A DNA stretch of 64,000 nucleotides from Limnohabitans sp. (lineage in GTDB: Bacteria > Bacteroidota > Bacteroidia > Flavobacteriales > Flavobacteriaceae), in the NCBI GenBank assembly GCA_030053945.1, contig JASGCW010000015.1, positions 1-64,000 on the forward strand, in the 5' to 3' direction. Positions 10,420 to 18,230 of the stretch are shown here, one piece after another; the stretch's first letter is position 1, and every line of letters starts with the position of its first letter. A model generated the notes under the pieces. It worked only from the letters and a program-made list of their open reading frames with translations, made no database searches and had not been told where the DNA came from. The position numbers and the translations under genes are program-made.

Positions 10420-11041
10420 AATTCAATTTATATCGCAAGGAACTTCTAGCGAAGCCCAATTAAATTCTATTCAAAAAGCACTTGATGCTGGAATTGAATG
10501 GGTACAATTACGTTATAAAAATGTGCCCGAAATAGAAGTATTTCGATTGGCAGAAAAAATAAAAAAAGAAACAGATCAATACAATGCTTTATTGACTATT
10601 AATGATTACCAAACCATTGCAAAGGCCATAGATGCAAACGGTTTGCATTTAGGACTAACTGATGGAAGTATTGAAGAAGCCAGAAATTTATTAGGCATTG
10701 CCAAAGTAATAGGTGGTACTGCAAATACCCTTGAAGATGTCTTTCAACGTATTTCAGAAAAATGTGACTATATAGGTTTAGGACCGCTTAGATATACAAG
10801 CACCAAAGAAAAATTAAGCCCCATTTTAGGATTTGAAGGATACCAATCGATAATTGAGAAACTTCCTAAAATCAATCTATCGAAACCCATTTTTGCGATA
10901 GGTGGAATTGAAGAAAAGGATCTTCCTAAATTATTAGAAATTGGAGTCTATGGCATAGCCGTTTCTGGTTTAATTTGTAATGCTTCACAACCTACTCATC
11001 TTGTAAAACAACTCAACGAAACACTTTATACGTATGCTTAA
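10409..11041 (+). CDS. thiE: Thiamine phosphate synthase ThiE
   Basis: ThiE joins HMP-PP and thiazole phosphate to form thiamine phosphate. The 210-residue protein carries [54 protein letters not shown] and [10 protein letters not shown], a full set of family motifs. It overlaps thiD by 11 bases and thiG by 8 bases, so it is in a tightly coupled operon. This is the better ThiE of the two ThiE-like genes here. Confidence 0.93.
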   Translation: MLPKIQFISQGTSSEAQLNSIQKALDAGIEWVQLRYKNVPEIEVFRLAEKIKKETDQYNALLTINDYQTIAKAIDANGLHLGLTDGSIEEARNLLGIAKVIGGTANTLEDVFQRISEKCDYIGLGPLRYTSTKEKLSPILGFEGYQSIIEKLPKINLSKPIFAIGGIEEKDLPKLLEIGVYGIAVSGLICNASQPTHLVKQLNETLYTYA

Positions 11042-11792
11042 AATAGGAAATACCATATTTAGCTCCCGATTGTTTGTTGGCACTGGAAAATTTGGTTCTA
11101 GCCAAATAATGGAAGAAGCTATTTTAGCCTCTGGTTCTGAATTAGTAACGGTAGCCTTAAAAAGAGTCGATTTTGAAACCGAAACCGATGCCATTCTCTC
11201 GCACCTCAACCATTCGCATATTCAATTGTTACCCAATACTTCTGGAGCAAGAAATGCTAAAGAAGCTGTTTTCGCAGCCCAATTAGCTCGTGAAGCGATG
11301 GAAACGAATTTAGTAAAACTCGAAATTCATCCTGATCCAAAATATTTACTTCCTGACCCAATAGAAACCTTAAAAGCTACAGAAGAACTTGCTAAACTAG
11401 GGTTTGAAGTCTATCCTTACATTCACGCCGACCCCGTTTTATGTAAGTTACTTGAAGAAGTGGGAACAGCTGCTGTTATGCCTTTAGGTTCTCCCATAGG
11501 AAGTAACAAAGGACTACGAACTATCGATTTTTTAGAAATTATCATTGAACAAAGCAAAGTACCTGTAATTATTGATGCAGGGATAGGTGCACCGTCTGAT
11601 GCTGCGAAAGCAATGGAATTAGGCGCCGATGCTGTGTTAGTCAACACCGCAATTGCCGTAGCTGGAAATCCAGTAGCTATGGCACAAGCATTTAAAGAAG
11701 CCGTTATTGCAGGACGAAGAGCCTTTGAAGCCCAGTTAGCCAATCCGCTAGCACAAGCCGAAGCCTCTAGTCCGTTAACGTCGTTTTTATAA
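11034..11792 (+). CDS. thiG: Thiazole synthase ThiG
   Basis: ThiG builds the thiazole phosphate ring from deoxyxylulose phosphate, dehydroglycine and ThiS thiocarboxylate. The 252 residues are typical. Visible motifs are [10 protein letters not shown] at the start, [40 protein letters not shown] and [22 protein letters not shown] (quoted in part). It starts within thiE and is followed by thiH after a palindrome. Confidence 0.95.
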   Translation: MLKIGNTIFSSRLFVGTGKFGSSQIMEEAILASGSELVTVALKRVDFETETDAILSHLNHSHIQLLPNTSGARNAKEAVFAAQLAREAMETNLVKLEIHPDPKYLLPDPIETLKATEELAKLGFEVYPYIHADPVLCKLLEEVGTAAVMPLGSPIGSNKGLRTIDFLEIIIEQSKVPVIIDAGIGAPSDAAKAMELGADAVLVNTAIAVAGNPVAMAQAFKEAVIAGRRAFEAQLANPLAQAEASSPLTSFL

Positions 11793-11797
11793 GTCCG

Positions 11798-11830
11798 AAA
11801 CCTGTCAGGTTTTAAAGACCTGACAGGTTT
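11798..11830. repeat. Perfect 13-bp inverted repeat between thiG and thiH
   Basis: aaacctgtcaggt (11798-11810) and acctgacaggttt (11818-11830) are exact reverse complements with a seven-base loop. Each arm is itself nearly palindromic (cctgtcagg). It forms a strong hairpin in the mRNA, with no long T-run after it, so it is more likely a mobile intergenic repeat or an RNA-stability element than a terminator. Confidence 0.7.
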
Positions 11831-11844
11831 AAAAACTAAAAATT

Positions 11845-12978
11845 ATGACCTTTAAAACTGTATTTGAAAACTATTCTTGGGAAACTGTTGCTAACCGAAT
11901 TGCTTCGGTAACACATCGTGATATAGAAAACGTTTTGCGTAAACCTAAACGAACCGTCGAGGATTTTCTGGTGCTTTTATCTCCTCTAGCTCAAGAGTAT
12001 TTAGAATCTATGGCGCAACTGGCTCATCAACTCACGCAAAAACGCTTTGGGAAAACCATTCAGCTCTATGCACCTATGTATTTGAGTAACGAGTGCCAAA
12101 ATATTTGCACCTATTGTGGTTTTAGCCTTGACAATAAAATCAAAAGAAAAACACTTTCAGATAGTGAAATTCGGCAGGAAGTAGAAGCACTAAAAGCTAT
12201 GGGCTATGATCACGTTTTGTTGGTAACGGGTGAAGCTAATTATACCGTTCATATTGGTTATTTCCTAAATGCTATTGAAGTCATTAAAAACGATTTTGCG
12301 AATATTTCTGTTGAAGTACAACCGCTTTCACAAGAAGAATACGAACAATTACATCAAGCAGGTGTATATTCTGTATTAGTATATCAGGAAACCTATCATA
12401 AAGAAGTTTATAAACAATACCATCCTAAAGGAAAAAAATCCAATTTCGATTTTAGATTAGAAACGCCAGATCGTGTTGGTAAAGCGGGTATTCATAAAAT
12501 AGGATTGGGTGTTTTGTTAGGACTAGAAGATTGGCGAGTAGATAGCTTTTTTAATGCTTTACATATTGATTATTTACAAAAGACGTATTGGAAGAGTAAA
12601 TATTCGGTTTCTTTTCCACGCCTCCGACCAGCAGAAGGTATTATTGAACCCAATTTTATAATGGAGGATAAAGATTTACTCCAACTCATTTGTGCCTACC
12701 GCATTTGGAATGAAGATCTTGAAATTTCGATTTCTACACGTGAAAATGAACATTTTCGGAATCATATTATTCCTATTGGCGTTACCACAATGAGTGCTGG
12801 ATCTAAGACTAATCCAGGTGGTTATGTTGTCGATCCACAAACTTTGGAACAATTTGAAATTAGCGATGAACGACCCGTGGCTGAAATTGCGCAGTTGATT
12901 AGTGAAAAGGGTTATCAACCTATTTGGAAGGACTGGGATAGGGCATTTAGAAATCAGAAGTTAGAGGTTAGAATTTAG
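11845..12978 (+). CDS. thiH: 2-iminoacetate synthase ThiH
   Basis: ThiH is a radical-SAM tyrosine lyase that supplies dehydroglycine for ThiG. The 377-residue protein has the cluster motif CX3CX2C at Cys84, Cys88 and Cys91 (ECQNICTYCGFS), plus VLLVTGEAN, VLVYQETYH and SFPRLRPAEG. Presence of ThiH rather than the FAD enzyme ThiO defines the route to thiazole used here. It follows thiG after 52 bases that contain a hairpin. Confidence 0.95.
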   Translation: MTFKTVFENYSWETVANRIASVTHRDIENVLRKPKRTVEDFLVLLSPLAQEYLESMAQLAHQLTQKRFGKTIQLYAPMYLSNECQNICTYCGFSLDNKIKRKTLSDSEIRQEVEALKAMGYDHVLLVTGEANYTVHIGYFLNAIEVIKNDFANISVEVQPLSQEEYEQLHQAGVYSVLVYQETYHKEVYKQYHPKGKKSNFDFRLETPDRVGKAGIHKIGLGVLLGLEDWRVDSFFNALHIDYLQKTYWKSKYSVSFPRLRPAEGIIEPNFIMEDKDLLQLICAYRIWNEDLEISISTRENEHFRNHIIPIGVTTMSAGSKTNPGGYVVDPQTLEQFEISDERPVAEIAQLISEKGYQPIWKDWDRAFRNQKLEVRI

Positions 12979-12984
12979 AATTTG

Positions 12985-13150
12985 GGCTGGAAGATGGATG
13001 ATGGAAGATGGAAGATGGAAGATGGTACTTCGACAAGCTCAGTAACCTTTGGGTGATGGAAGATGGATGATGGAAGATGGATGATGGAAGATGGATGATG
13101 GTACTTCGACACTTCGAGAGCCACTTCGACAAGCTCAGTGTGACACTCAG
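12985..13150. repeat. Tandem and dispersed repeats between thiH and thiF
   Basis: Runs of a roughly 7- and 14-base unit (gatggaa, gatggaagatggat) occupy about 12988-13018 and 13054-13101. Two copies of cttcgacaagctcagt are embedded (near 13028 and 13124), plus partial copies. No gene of either strand is convincing; the short ORFs here translate the repeat. Copy number of such arrays often varies between strains. Confidence 0.7.
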
Positions 13151-13201
13151 TGTCCGTTCAGTAACCAATTTTAAAAACCCAAGCGGAGCGAAATATTATT
13201 T

Positions 13202-13912
13202 ATGCTTACGATATCAGATTATTTACGTTATTCTAAACATCTTCTTGTGCCTGAAATAGGAGAAGAAGGTCAGTTAAAAATAAAAAATGCTAAAGTACTT
13301 GTCATTGGTGCGGGTGGCTTAGGATGTCCCATTTTGCAATACCTCACTTCGGCTGGGGTTGGAACGCTAGGTGTAGTGGATTTTGACAAGGTGGCATTGC
13401 ATAACTTACATCGCCAAATCCTTTATACCGAAGCGGATATTGATTTACCTAAAGTCAATCAAGCAAAGATTGCGCTTGAAAAACTAAATCCATTAGTAGA
13501 AATTCGGGTATTTAACCAAAAGCTAACCCTTGGGAATGCTTCTTCCCTATTTGAAAACTTTGATATTATTGTAGATGGCTGCGACAATTTTAATACTCGG
13601 TATCTAGTAAACGATGTTTGTGTACAATTAGGTAAGCCATTAGTTTATGGAAGTATTTTTAAGTTTGAAGGGCAAATAGCAGTATTTAATCACAACGGAA
13701 GCAAAGAACTTCGAGATTTGTTTCCAGATTCACCCAGCCCTGAAGAAGTTCCCGATTGCTCATTAAATGGAGTAATTAGTTCGTTACCTGGCATTATAGG
13801 CACAATGATGGCACAAGAAACACTCAAAATGATTGTGAGTTTGCCAGTGCTAACAAACGAATTGATAGTATTTTCAACATTAAACTGGGAGTTTCAAAAA
13901 TTTGGGTATTAG
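13202..13912 (+). CDS. thiF: ThiF/MoeB-family ThiS adenylyltransferase
   Basis: The E1-like enzyme adenylates the C-terminus of ThiS before sulfur transfer. The ATP-binding GAGGLGCPILQYL motif is at 37-49, the LHRQIL motif at 69-74, DGCDNFNTRYLVND at 125-138, and a conserved cysteine at Cys186 in EVPDCSLNGV. At 236 residues it lacks a C-terminal rhodanese domain, and no paired CxxC zinc motifs are visible. Its position at the end of the thi operon supports a ThiS partner over MoaD. Confidence 0.85.
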   Translation: MLTISDYLRYSKHLLVPEIGEEGQLKIKNAKVLVIGAGGLGCPILQYLTSAGVGTLGVVDFDKVALHNLHRQILYTEADIDLPKVNQAKIALEKLNPLVEIRVFNQKLTLGNASSLFENFDIIVDGCDNFNTRYLVNDVCVQLGKPLVYGSIFKFEGQIAVFNHNGSKELRDLFPDSPSPEEVPDCSLNGVISSLPGIIGTMMAQETLKMIVSLPVLTNELIVFSTLNWEFQKFGY

Positions 13913-13926
13913 TTACTATTATTATA

Positions 13927-14107
13927 CACGGCATCCGCATTTAAAAAACAACCACAGATTCACAGATTAAAATAACTTATAAAATATTAATTTGTAATAT
14001 TTATTTCCGCAAAGCGGATAATTTAAAAATTAATTTACTTGAAAAATGATTCTAAAATCTGTGAATCTGTGGTTATTTTTTTAATTTTTATTAAAGCGAA
14101 TGCCCTG
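13927..14107. mobile_element. MITE-like element B (imperfect terminal inverted repeats, 9-bp target duplication)
   Basis: The 181-bp element starts cacggcatccgcattta and ends with taaagcgaatgccctg, whose reverse complement is cagggcattcgcttta. ATTATTATA is repeated directly outside both ends (13918-13926 and 14108-14116). Inside, accacagattcacagatt (13951-13968) pairs exactly with aatctgtgaatctgtggt (14056-14073), and tccgcaaagcgga (14006-14018) forms a central hairpin. It has no coding capacity. The ends differ from element A, so it belongs to another family. Confidence 0.65.
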
Positions 14108-14147
14108 ATTATTATATTTAAAAAATAGATTCTACATAATCTTTTCC

Positions 14148-14155
14148 TATTTTTG
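14148..14155 (+). promoter_or_regulatory. Candidate -7 promoter element of the M48/AIM24 operon
   Basis: TATTTTTG matches TAnnTTTG and ends 17 bases before the TTG start of the M48 gene. No good -33 TTG is seen. It lies 32 bases after the target duplication of element B, so the insertion is just upstream of the promoter. Confidence 0.35.
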
Positions 14156-14171
14156 TTCAAAACAGAAAAAA

Positions 14172-15293
14172 TTGAACACATACGAAGCAATATTAATACA
14201 TCCAGGAGTTACTGGCGGAAGAGTTTCAGGGAACTTACAGATTAAAACTAATGGAATTTTTTTTGAATCTGGTGCAATTAATCATCATATAGGTTTTACT
14301 AATTTATCTATTAATGCTGGAGGTGCCTCTAATAGATTTATCTTTTTTTCTGATTCAACTGTAAATTCGATTTCTATTTATACTTCCGATAAATCTATTT
14401 TAAAAGATAGCATCCTAGTATCAAATAACAAATTCAAACAGGAAATCAAAAAATCAAAAAGTGCTTTAAATGGAACACTTAGAGGAATCATAATTGCTTT
14501 AATCATATTTGGATTATTTATAGGTTCGCTCTATCTCTTAAAAGATAAAATGGTGGAAGGTATTGCTAATCAAGTACCTGTTTCTTGGGAAAAAAAGGCT
14601 GGCGACAAACTATTTAACACCTTGTCATTACAATATCATTTTATAAAAAATGATTCTTTAAAAAATGAATTTATAAAAGTAGCTAAACCTTTATTTAACC
14701 AAATTGAAAAAGAAGGTTATAAAGTAGATTTATATTTCGTCAAAGACCCAACCATCAATGCATTTGCACTTCCTGGTGGAAAAGTAATTATTCAAACAGG
14801 CTTAATACAAAATGCTAAATCTTGGGAAGAAGTTATGGGTGTGCTCAGTCACGAGCTTTCACACGTTACTAGACGTCATCACATACGAGGAATCCTCAAT
14901 AATTTAGGGATTTTTGCCATTTTATCAGCTACCGTTGGAGACGTAAGTGCCATAGCAGGAACATTTATCAATATGGGTGGCGAATTAGCCTCATTGTCTA
15001 ACAGTAGGGATTTTGAAATAGAAGCTGATGAAACAGGAAGACAATATCTAATAAATGCCAAAATAAATCCAGCAGGATTAATATCATTCTTTAAAACTTT
15101 AGAGAAAGAAGAAAAAACAATTTTAGATTCTACTTCGGTTAAAGAAATTGATTTGTCTTTCCTATCTACACATCCTGACACAAAAACGCGTATTGAAAAA
15201 TTAAAAGAAAAACAAAAAGAAGATAAAACCCAATATCCCTTATTACCTAACACGTTTAATGACTTTAAAGCAAAACTTTTAAATTTAAAATAA
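14172..15293 (+). CDS. M48 family metallopeptidase with N-terminal domain and membrane segment
   Basis: The 373-residue protein is a zinc peptidase of the M48 (Oma1/HtpX-like) group. Residues 1-95 form a soluble PH-like domain, 104-122 is one membrane helix, and the peptidase domain follows with HELSH at 227-231 and a downstream FEIEADETGRQYL that supplies the third zinc ligand. The start is TTG at 14172; the next ATG would cut into the N-terminal domain, so TTG is likely real. It leads an operon with three AIM24-family genes. Its substrate is unknown; membrane quality control is a reasonable guess. Confidence 0.85.
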   Translation: MNTYEAILIHPGVTGGRVSGNLQIKTNGIFFESGAINHHIGFTNLSINAGGASNRFIFFSDSTVNSISIYTSDKSILKDSILVSNNKFKQEIKKSKSALNGTLRGIIIALIIFGLFIGSLYLLKDKMVEGIANQVPVSWEKKAGDKLFNTLSLQYHFIKNDSLKNEFIKVAKPLFNQIEKEGYKVDLYFVKDPTINAFALPGGKVIIQTGLIQNAKSWEEVMGVLSHELSHVTRRHHIRGILNNLGIFAILSATVGDVSAIAGTFINMGGELASLSNSRDFEIEADETGRQYLINAKINPAGLISFFKTLEKEEKTILDSTSVKEIDLSFLSTHPDTKTRIEKLKEKQKEDKTQYPLLPNTFNDFKAKLLNLK

Positions 15294-15296
15294 CTA

Positions 15297-15959
15297 ATGA
15301 AAATTAAAACAGAAGGAAAACCTGCTTTTGCTTATGTGATGGTCGAACTCGAACCGGGAGAGACCATCATTGCAGAATCAGATGCGATGTCTAGTATGTC
15401 GGCAGAACTAGATTTAGATGCTAAGTTCAATGGGGGATTTTTTGTTGGATTAGCAAAAAAATTCTTGGGTGGTGAAAGTCTTTTCATTAACCATTTTACT
15501 AACAATACCAGCAAAAAACTTTCGTTACATTTAACTCAATCTACACCAGGTGATATAGAGATTAAAGAATTAAACGGTACCCAAAGTTACTGCATTCAAA
15601 GAGGAGCCTATATTGCCTCAGAAAAAGGCGTAAAACTAAGCGTAAAATGGGCTGGTTTAGGTTCACTAATTGGAGGCGAAGGCTTATTCAAATTAGTAGT
15701 TTCAGGAACAGGAAGAGTAATTTTTGGTGCTTATGGCGGTATCCTAGAAAAAGAAATTGATGGCGAATATATCGTTGACACAGGGCATCTTGTGGCATAT
15801 GAACCAGGAATGAAACTTAAACCACAATTATCAGGAGGTATTTTTAGTAGTTTCTTTGGTGGTGAAGGCTTTGTTACTAGAGTAGAAGGAAAAGGAAAAA
15901 TATATATCCAAACAAGAAATGTTTCAGGATTAGTTTCTTGGATTAATAGACAAATATAA
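15297..15959 (+). CDS. AIM24 family protein, first of three
   Basis: The 220-residue protein belongs to the AIM24/TIGR00266 beta-rich family: an early LEPGETIIAESDAMSSM, a middle GGESLFINHFTN, then IKELNGTQSYCIQRGAYIAS and a conserved GEYIVDTGHLVAYEPGM near the C-terminus. The biochemical role of bacterial members is not established. It has no signal peptide. It follows the M48 gene by three bases and precedes two paralogues, so all four are probably co-transcribed. Confidence 0.88.
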   Translation: MKIKTEGKPAFAYVMVELEPGETIIAESDAMSSMSAELDLDAKFNGGFFVGLAKKFLGGESLFINHFTNNTSKKLSLHLTQSTPGDIEIKELNGTQSYCIQRGAYIASEKGVKLSVKWAGLGSLIGGEGLFKLVVSGTGRVIFGAYGGILEKEIDGEYIVDTGHLVAYEPGMKLKPQLSGGIFSSFFGGEGFVTRVEGKGKIYIQTRNVSGLVSWINRQI

Positions 15960-15968
15960 TTGCTTACA

Positions 15969-16688
15969 ATGGATACATTAAATATAGAAACACAAGGAAA
16001 ATCAACTACATTAAATGTTGATTTACAAATGAGACCAAGTTCAACTGCGGCTGTAATAAAATTGAAACCGGGTGAAGAATTTACTGCCGAAGCGGGATCA
16101 ATGATAGCAATGACTCCAAGTATGACAATGACAACCTCAACCCATCAAAAAAAGTCTGGAGGTTTTTTAAAAGGGCTAAAAAGAATGTTATCTGGGGAGA
16201 GCTTTTTCTTAAATCATTATAAAGCAGGAAACGAAGGCGGAACCGTTTTTTTGAGTACTACACTAGCTGGTGATATGATGGTCAAAGAACTTCGTGGAGA
16301 AGGAATCATCGTTCAAGGAGGTTCTTATGTAGCAAGTTCGCCAGACATTACCATCGATATGAGTTTTCAAGGATTTAAAAATTTAATTTCTAAGGAAGGA
16401 CTTTTTTGGTTAGCTATCAAAGGGCAAGGAACCGTGGTTATCAATTCTTTTGGTGCTATTTATCCTATCCAAATTGATGGCGAATACATAGTGGACACAG
16501 GACATATTGTAGCTTTTGAAGAACACCTAAATTTTACACTTACAAAAGCTGGCAAAAGCTGGATAAGTTCATTTTTAGGAGGAGAAGGATTAGTATGTAA
16601 ATTTAAAGGTCAAGGAACAATATGGGTACAATCTCATAACACGTCATCATTTGGAGCAGTCCTAGGACCTAAACTTAAACCAAGATAA
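15969..16688 (+). CDS. AIM24 family protein, second of three
   Basis: This 239-residue paralogue of the previous gene has LKPGEEFTAEAGSMIAM, GESFFLNHYK, GGSYVASSPDITIDM and GEYIVDTGHIVAFEEHL. It has an additional N-terminal stretch of about 25 residues. I take the ATG at 15969; an in-frame TTG at 15960, adjacent to the previous stop, would add three residues. It is separated from the third copy by five bases. Confidence 0.88.
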   Translation: MDTLNIETQGKSTTLNVDLQMRPSSTAAVIKLKPGEEFTAEAGSMIAMTPSMTMTTSTHQKKSGGFLKGLKRMLSGESFFLNHYKAGNEGGTVFLSTTLAGDMMVKELRGEGIIVQGGSYVASSPDITIDMSFQGFKNLISKEGLFWLAIKGQGTVVINSFGAIYPIQIDGEYIVDTGHIVAFEEHLNFTLTKAGKSWISSFLGGEGLVCKFKGQGTIWVQSHNTSSFGAVLGPKLKPR

Positions 16689-16693
16689 TATTT

Positions 16694-17377
16694 ATGGAAA
16701 CGCAAAATAAAGGATTCAAATTCAAAATGGACTGCAAACCAGATTTTGGTTTTGTAACCATCAATATACCATCAGGAGAAAAATTAAAAGTAGAAGCTAG
16801 TGCTATGGCCACTATGGATACTAATCTTGAAATGAAAACAACTCTTAAAGGTGGATTTTCAAGATTTTTAACAGGTGAGTCATTATTTATAAATGAATTC
16901 ACGGCAAAAAACGGATCAGGAGATATTCAATTAGCACCCGCTTGTCCAGGTGACGTAGAACACATTTATCTGAACAATGAAACTATCTATATTCAGAATA
17001 GTGCCTTTTTAGCTTCCTCAGAAAATATCACTATTGAATCTAAATTTCAAGGTTTGATAAAAGGTTTCTTCTCAGGCGAAAATTTATTCTTAATCAAATG
17101 TTCTGGCGATGGTGATCTTTGGTTCAACTCCTATGGAGGAATCATTCCTATCGATGTAGAAGATGGCTATGTAATAGACACTGGTCATATTGTAGCCTTT
17201 ACCGAAGGTTTAACGTATGATGTAACCAAAGTGGGCGGTTACAAATCACTTTTCTTTTCAGGAGAAGGATTAGTATGTAGATTTCAGGGAAAAGGAAGAA
17301 TCTGGATTCAAACTAGAAAAATAAACCCATTCTTGAGCTGGACATTCCCTTTCAGACCGCAGAAAAAGAAAAACTAA
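16694..17377 (+). CDS. AIM24 family protein, third of three
   Basis: The 227-residue protein has IPSGEKLKVEASAMATM, TGESLFINEFTAK, NSAFLASSENITIES and a GYVIDTGHIVAFTEGL block, all equivalent to those in the two preceding genes. The three copies are diverged well beyond a recent duplication, suggesting distinct subunits or roles. It is the last gene before a strong hairpin terminator. Confidence 0.88.
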   Translation: METQNKGFKFKMDCKPDFGFVTINIPSGEKLKVEASAMATMDTNLEMKTTLKGGFSRFLTGESLFINEFTAKNGSGDIQLAPACPGDVEHIYLNNETIYIQNSAFLASSENITIESKFQGLIKGFFSGENLFLIKCSGDGDLWFNSYGGIIPIDVEDGYVIDTGHIVAFTEGLTYDVTKVGGYKSLFFSGEGLVCRFQGKGRIWIQTRKINPFLSWTFPFRPQKKKN

Positions 17378-17404
17378 TCGTTTTATATTTACAATACCTT
17401 ATAC

Positions 17405-17433
17405 AAAAGGACAAGCGTGTGGCTTGTCCTTTT
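17405..17433 (+). terminator. Rho-independent terminator of the M48/AIM24 operon
   Basis: aaaaggacaagc (17405-17416) and gcttgtcctttt (17422-17433) form a perfect 12-bp stem with a five-base loop. The A-run and T-run on both sides allow it to work in either direction, and the neighbouring minus-strand gene ends about 90 bases to the right. Confidence 0.85.
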
Positions 17434-17525
17434 GCTTTTGAATGAAATATTTTTACATTTAATTTCCATTATTTTTATTTCAGACTCTAACAGATTTAAA
17501 ACTGTATTTGTAATTATAAAAGATG

Positions 17526-18230
17526 TTAAGTAAAATCAAACAATAAATGGTGAATTTTAAAATGTCTATCTTTTCTATTGTGAATACTATCAAAAGTAAA
17601 TTCGTTTTCATTGATAGAATTGTTATCAATACTTTGTAAATCACCTTCAGGAGATATCGCAAACTTTTCTTCTAATTTCTCAATGATTTTATTTTTTAAT
17701 TCTAAAACATTACCTTTCAAAACAAAACCTATCATACCACCAAAGTCTATATCTTGAGAATATTTCCCATTAAAATAGCGAAAAACACCACCATCGTATT
17801 CAAAATGTCCCTTGTTATAATAAACATATTTATTCACTAAGTCTTTGTTGTTATCTAAATTTTTACATTCAAAATGAAAATCTTTATTCCAATAACTATG
17901 TAAAAATGAAATATCATACAAACCTTTGACATCAAGGTCATTATTAACACCACCAACAACTTTAAAGCCTTGAAGTTCTATAACTCTATTTTTTCTAAAA
18001 TAATTTCTTATAAAAACCGCAATTAGATCTTCAATATCAGATTTTGTTTTTTTTCTTTCCGTTTCTATTTTTTTTATTAATTCGGATGTATCATAATTTT
18101 GATAAAAATGAAGGAGATGATAAAATACCCATTTTTTCCAAAACTCATCGTCTAATTCTTTTAAATGAGTGGTGTAATCTGGTAATGGAGAAGGTTGTGT
18201 AATCTTAATGTATTCTCTCTCCATTCTCAC
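17526..18230 (-). CDS. Hypothetical protein with candidate PD-(D/E)XK nuclease motif, partner of the methylase
   Basis: The 234-residue protein is not a family I recognise. It has a helical N-terminal half (25-90) and then a beta-rich part in which GLYDISFL (Asp106) and FHFECKNLD (Glu121, Lys123) have the spacing and pattern of a PD-(D/E)XK nuclease core. It starts inside the last 26 bases of the methylase gene, so the two are translationally coupled. A restriction endonuclease role fits both the motif and the context, but it is inferred. Alternatives are a specificity or regulatory subunit. Confidence 0.6.
   Translation of the reverse strand: MRMEREYIKITQPSPLPDYTTHLKELDDEFWKKWVFYHLLHFYQNYDTSELIKKIETERKKTKSDIEDLIAVFIRNYFRKNRVIELQGFKVVGGVNNDLDVKGLYDISFLHSYWNKDFHFECKNLDNNKDLVNKYVYYNKGHFEYDGGVFRYFNGKYSQDIDFGGMIGFVLKGNVLELKNKIIEKLEEKFAISPEGDLQSIDNNSINENEFTFDSIHNRKDRHFKIHHLLFDFT

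Noticed and set aside
11798..11830. Rho-independent terminator between thiG and thiH
   Set aside because: The stem is strong but no T-run follows and thiH continues the pathway in the same direction, so it is called a repeat hairpin.
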